A DNA stretch of 64,000 nucleotides from Chitinasiproducens palmae (GTDB lineage: Bacteria > Pseudomonadota > Gammaproteobacteria > Burkholderiales > Burkholderiaceae). This document shows, piece after piece, positions 61,350 through 64,000 of this stretch (the first letter of the stretch is position 1; the number at the start of each line of letters is the position of its first letter). Where the stretch lies: contig NZ_FNLO01000006.1 of assembly GCF_900095735.1 (NCBI RefSeq), forward strand, positions 248,001-312,000, written 5' to 3'. The notes beneath the pieces were generated by a model that made no database searches, was not told the DNA's origin, and saw nothing but the letters and a program-made list of their open reading frames with translations. The position numbers and the translations under genes are program-made.

Positions 61350-62684
61350 ATGCCTTCCCGCCCGACACTTGCACAATTGGCCGACGCGTTGGCGCGCGGC
61401 ACGACCACCAGCCGCACGTTGACCGAAGCGGCGCTCGGCGCCATCGAAACGCATCGAAAGGCGGGCGGCGCGGCGTTCGTCCACGTCGATGCGTCCGCCG
61501 CGCTTGCGGCGGCCGACGCCAGCGATGCGGCGCGCCGCGCTGGCTATTGCCCATCGCCACTGGCCGGCATACCGGTCTCGGTAAAGGATCTGTTCGATGT
61601 GGCCGGCCAGGTAACGCGCGCCGGCGCCGTGGTCCTGCCTGACACGCCCGCGGCGACCGACGCCGAGGCGGTGGCGCGTCTGCGCCGCGCCGGCGCGGTC
61701 CTGATCGGCCGCACCAATATGAGCGAGTTCGCGTTTTCCGGACTTGGCGTCAATCCCCACTACGGCACACCGCGCTCGCCTTTCGACGAAGCACGCGTGG
61801 CGGGTGGTTCGACGTCGGGCGGCGGGCTCAGCGTGGCGCTGGGCATGGCGTCGGCGGCGCTAGGCACCGACACGGGCGGTTCGCTGCGGATCCCCGCCGC
61901 CTTCTGCGGCATCGTCGGTTTCAAGCCCAGCGCGGATCGGGTGTCCAGCCGTGGCGCGATTCCGCTCTCGACGACCCTGGACTCGATCGGCGCCCTGGCG
62001 CCGTCGGTCGCGTGCTGTGCGACGCTCGATGCCGTGCTGTCCGGCCAGACGCTCGATACGGCGCCGCTGCCGGTCGCGGGACTCCGTCTGTTCGTCACGC
62101 GCGATTACGTGTGCGACGGGATCGACGACGCGGTTGGCGCCGCGTTCGAGGCGGCGCTGTCGCGCTTGAGCGCCGCCGGTGCACGCATCGTCGAATTCGA
62201 TTTTCCGGAGTTGCGGACACTGCCCGAGGTCAACGCGAAGGGCGGTTTCACCGCCGCGGAAAGCTGGTACTGGCATCGCGATCTGCTGCGCAGTCGAGGC
62301 GGCGAGTACGACCCGATCGTCGCGCGCCGGATTGCCCGTGGCGAGGCGATCAGCGCCGCCGACTATCTCGAACTGCTCGATGCCCGCGCGCATCTGCAGG
62401 CGCGCGCGGCGGAAAAGCTGCGTGGCAGCGACGCGTGGCTGATGCCGAGCGTGGCGATCCGCGCACCGCGCCTCGACGAGCTCGCCGATGCGGACGACTT
62501 TCTCCGGATCAACGGTCTCGTGCTGCGCAACACGACGGTGCTCAACTTCCTCGACGGCGCTGCGTGCTCGGTGCCGTGCGCGGCGGGCATCGGCTTGTCC
62601 GTGGGCGGACTGTACGGCAGCGATGCGAAGGTGCTTTCGGTTGCGGCCGGCGTCGAACGCGCGCTGGCCGACGCCGCCCATTGA
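61350..62684 (+). CDS. Amidase-signature hydrolase
   Basis: This 444-residue enzyme of the amidase-signature family hydrolyses a C-N amide bond. The Ser-cisSer-Lys triad is visible: Lys in GIPVSVKDLFDVAG, cis-Ser in GGSTSGGG and the nucleophile Ser in TDTGGSLRIPAAFCG. NMSEFAFSGLGVNPHYGTPR-SPFD is also typical. ATG at 61350 is preferred; GTG at 61335 would overlap the DUF2848 gene by 8 bp. A strong terminator follows. With DUF2848 and an MFS permease it suggests use of an amide-containing organic compound. Confidence 0.92.
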   Translation: MPSRPTLAQLADALARGTTTSRTLTEAALGAIETHRKAGGAAFVHVDASAALAAADASDAARRAGYCPSPLAGIPVSVKDLFDVAGQVTRAGAVVLPDTPAATDAEAVARLRRAGAVLIGRTNMSEFAFSGLGVNPHYGTPRSPFDEARVAGGSTSGGGLSVALGMASAALGTDTGGSLRIPAAFCGIVGFKPSADRVSSRGAIPLSTTLDSIGALAPSVACCATLDAVLSGQTLDTAPLPVAGLRLFVTRDYVCDGIDDAVGAAFEAALSRLSAAGARIVEFDFPELRTLPEVNAKGGFTAAESWYWHRDLLRSRGGEYDPIVARRIARGEAISAADYLELLDARAHLQARAAEKLRGSDAWLMPSVAIRAPRLDELADADDFLRINGLVLRNTTVLNFLDGAACSVPCAAGIGLSVGGLYGSDAKVLSVAAGVERALADAAH

Positions 62685-62693
62685 AGGTGTTTT

Positions 62694-62726
62694 ACCGACC
62701 GATGCACTGGGTGTGCGTCGGTCGTT
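62694..62726 (+). terminator. Rho-independent terminator after the amidase gene
   Basis: A 12-bp stem CGACCGATGCAC / GTGCGTCGGTCG (one G-U wobble) with loop TGGGT is followed at once by TTTT. It begins 9 bp after the amidase stop and separates the amidase from the MFS gene. It is the clearest terminator in the window. Confidence 0.88.
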
Positions 62727-62766
62727 TTCCATACAACGGCTCACCGGATAATCTGCATAACTGAAC

Positions 62767-64000
62767 ATGAAAGCCGACCTGAACCTAGATCCGGGCCTGA
62801 ACAGCCCGACCGGCGGTGCGGAGATTTCGCCGCACGTCCGGACCGAAGCCTATCGAAAGGCGACCTGGCGACTCATTCCTTTCCTGGTGTTCCTGTTTGT
62901 GCTGGCCTGGATCGATCGCGTCAACGTCGGTTTCGCCAAGCTGCAGATGTTGCAGGACCTGCAGTTCAGCGAGGCGGTGTACGGTTTCGGCGCGGGCATC
63001 TTCTTCATCGGCTACTTCCTCTTCGAGTTGCCGAGCAACCTGTTGCTGGAAAAAATCGGGGCCCGCAAGACCCTCGCGCGCATCACGATCCTGTGGGGCC
63101 TGGCATCGATGGCGATGATCTTCGTCAAGACGCCGATGCAGTTCTATGTGCTGCGCTTCGTGCTGGGCGTGTTCGAAGCGGGCTTCTTCCCCGGCGTCGT
63201 GCTGTATCTGACGTACTGGTTTCCGTCCGCGCGTCGCGCCAAGATCAATGGTCTGTTCATGACCTCGTTCGCCATCGCCGGTGTGGTTGGCGGGCCGATC
63301 GCCGGCTTGATCATGGACGTGATGTCGAACGTCGAGGGCCTGGCAAACTGGCAGTGGCTGTTCCTGGTGGAAGGCATTCCGTCGGTGCTCGCTGGCATTG
63401 CGGTATTGCTCTACCTACCGGAAAAGCCGGCCGTGGCGCGCTGGCTGGCGCCGCTCGAACGGGAAGCGATCGAAACCGAACTGCGCGCGGACAATGCGAC
63501 CCCGGGCCGCCATGCCACGCTGCGTGAAGCGATCGGCAATCCCCGGCTGTGGATCTGCACCGCGACCTACTTCTGCATCGTGAGCGGCAATGCGACGATC
63601 GCCTTCTGGACGCCGTCGATCATTCGCGAGTTGGGCGTGAAGAGCAATCTGTGGATCGGGATGCTCGCCGCGATTCCGTTCATCGCCGGCACCATCGCGA
63701 TGATCGCCAACGGGGCGCATTCGGACAAAACTGGCGAGCGCCGCATGCATTGTGCGTATGCCGCTGTAATCGCTGCGATCGGCATCAGCCTCACGGGCGC
63801 GCTGCTGGCGCAACCGACGCTCGCACTGATCGCGTTGACCGTCGGCGCGATGGGCATCCTGTCCGCCTTCCCGGTGTTCTGGTCGCTGCCGGCCGCTTTC
63901 CTGTCGGGCACGGCGGCGGCAGGCGGCATCGCTATCATCAATTCGGTGGGGAATCTCGCCGGCTTCGCGGCGCCGTACGCCATCGGCTGGCTGAAGACCA
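62767..64000 (+). CDS. MFS transporter, anion:cation symporter (ACS) family, truncated by window edge
   Basis: The first 411 residues of a 12-helix inner-membrane symporter are present; the stop lies beyond the window. ACS marks: LIPFLVFLFVLAWIDRVNVG-FAKLQMLQDL, VYGFGAGIFFIGYFLFELPS-NLLLEKIGARK, RFVLGVFEAGFFPGVVLYLT-YWFPSARRAK and later FWTPSIIRELGVKS. These transport carboxylates such as tartrate, glucarate or hydroxyphenylacetate with protons. It follows the GntR-DUF2848-amidase unit on the same strand but after a strong terminator, so it may have its own promoter or be expressed by read-through. Confidence 0.93.
   Translation, partial: MKADLNLDPGLNSPTGGAEISPHVRTEAYRKATWRLIPFLVFLFVLAWIDRVNVGFAKLQMLQDLQFSEAVYGFGAGIFFIGYFLFELPSNLLLEKIGARKTLARITILWGLASMAMIFVKTPMQFYVLRFVLGVFEAGFFPGVVLYLTYWFPSARRAKINGLFMTSFAIAGVVGGPIAGLIMDVMSNVEGLANWQWLFLVEGIPSVLAGIAVLLYLPEKPAVARWLAPLEREAIETELRADNATPGRHATLREAIGNPRLWICTATYFCIVSGNATIAFWTPSIIRELGVKSNLWIGMLAAIPFIAGTIAMIANGAHSDKTGERRMHCAYAAVIAAIGISLTGALLAQPTLALIALTVGAMGILSAFPVFWSLPAAFLSGTAAAGGIAIINSVGNLAGFAAPYAIGWLKT

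Noticed and set aside
1-64000. Insertion sequences, integrases, prophage or tRNA-linked islands
   Set aside because: No transposase, integrase or phage gene, no tRNA and no long terminal inverted repeats were seen; the gene style is uniform across the window.

Overview
The window is a continuous stretch of GC-rich bacterial chromosome, almost entirely protein-coding. Gene families and style (GroEL paralogue, many ABC importers for organic acids and sulfonates, tightly overlapping ATGA/GTGA operons) point to a betaproteobacterium of the order Burkholderiales, probably Burkholderiaceae. I saw no rRNA, tRNA, insertion sequence, prophage or CRISPR array. It reads as a nutrient-scavenging region made of successive catabolic and transport modules, most with their own regulator.

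Layout. (1) 1-379: C-terminus of a GroEL. (2) 954-5555: Lrp-type regulator divergent from an N-carbamoyl-amino-acid hydrolase, diaminopropionate ammonia-lyase and an M20 deacylase, a likely route for N-substituted 2,3-diaminopropionate. (3) 5738-15338 (minus strand): nine-gene operon with a DHDPS-family lyase, HbpS/GlcG-like protein, class II aldolase, NitT/TauT-type ABC importer, D-2-hydroxyacid dehydrogenase, aldehyde dehydrogenase and GMC oxidoreductase; substrate unknown. (4) 15557-16881: peroxiredoxin plus a cysteine-free ArsR-type regulator. (5) 17413-26206: TetR regulator, polyamine/opine-type ABC importer and HyuA/HyuB. Converging on it at 26413-31152 are a DHDPS-family lyase, an FAD D-2-hydroxyacid dehydrogenase, an FMN 2-hydroxyacid oxidase and a second PotD-like binding protein. 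(6) 31328-36536: LysR regulator divergent from a 2-aminoadipate catabolic set (HglS-type 2-oxoadipate dioxygenase/decarboxylase, ALDH7, LysN-like aminotransferase). (7) 36601-39711 (minus): E1 alpha and beta of a 2-oxoacid dehydrogenase with a lone TRAP binding protein. (8) 39939-57876 (minus): about 18 kb devoted to sulfur scavenging: SsuABC-like and TauABC importers, MetQ, a degenerate amidohydrolase-fold protein, SsuD, a DszC/SfnB-like monooxygenase, MetI-MetN-MetQ, a DszA-like monooxygenase and two SfnB paralogues. (9) 58553-64000: NTF2-like protein, alpha/beta hydrolase, then a GntR regulator with DUF2848 protein, amidase and an MFS permease cut by the window edge.

How the parts fit. Module 6 yields D-2-hydroxyglutarate, and the FAD D-2-hydroxyacid dehydrogenase of module 5 could return it to 2-oxoglutarate. 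Module 8 couples uptake of sulfonates, taurine and methionine to flavin-dependent C-S cleaving enzymes, yet no flavin reductase is encoded here. A 15-bp element, GCTAACCANNAAATT, lies ahead of two module 8 transcription units, and a weaker version lies ahead of module 7. Short exact tandem duplications (9-15 bp) are scattered through spacers and even coding regions; one gives the MetN ATPase a Cys/His repeat in a long N-terminal extension.
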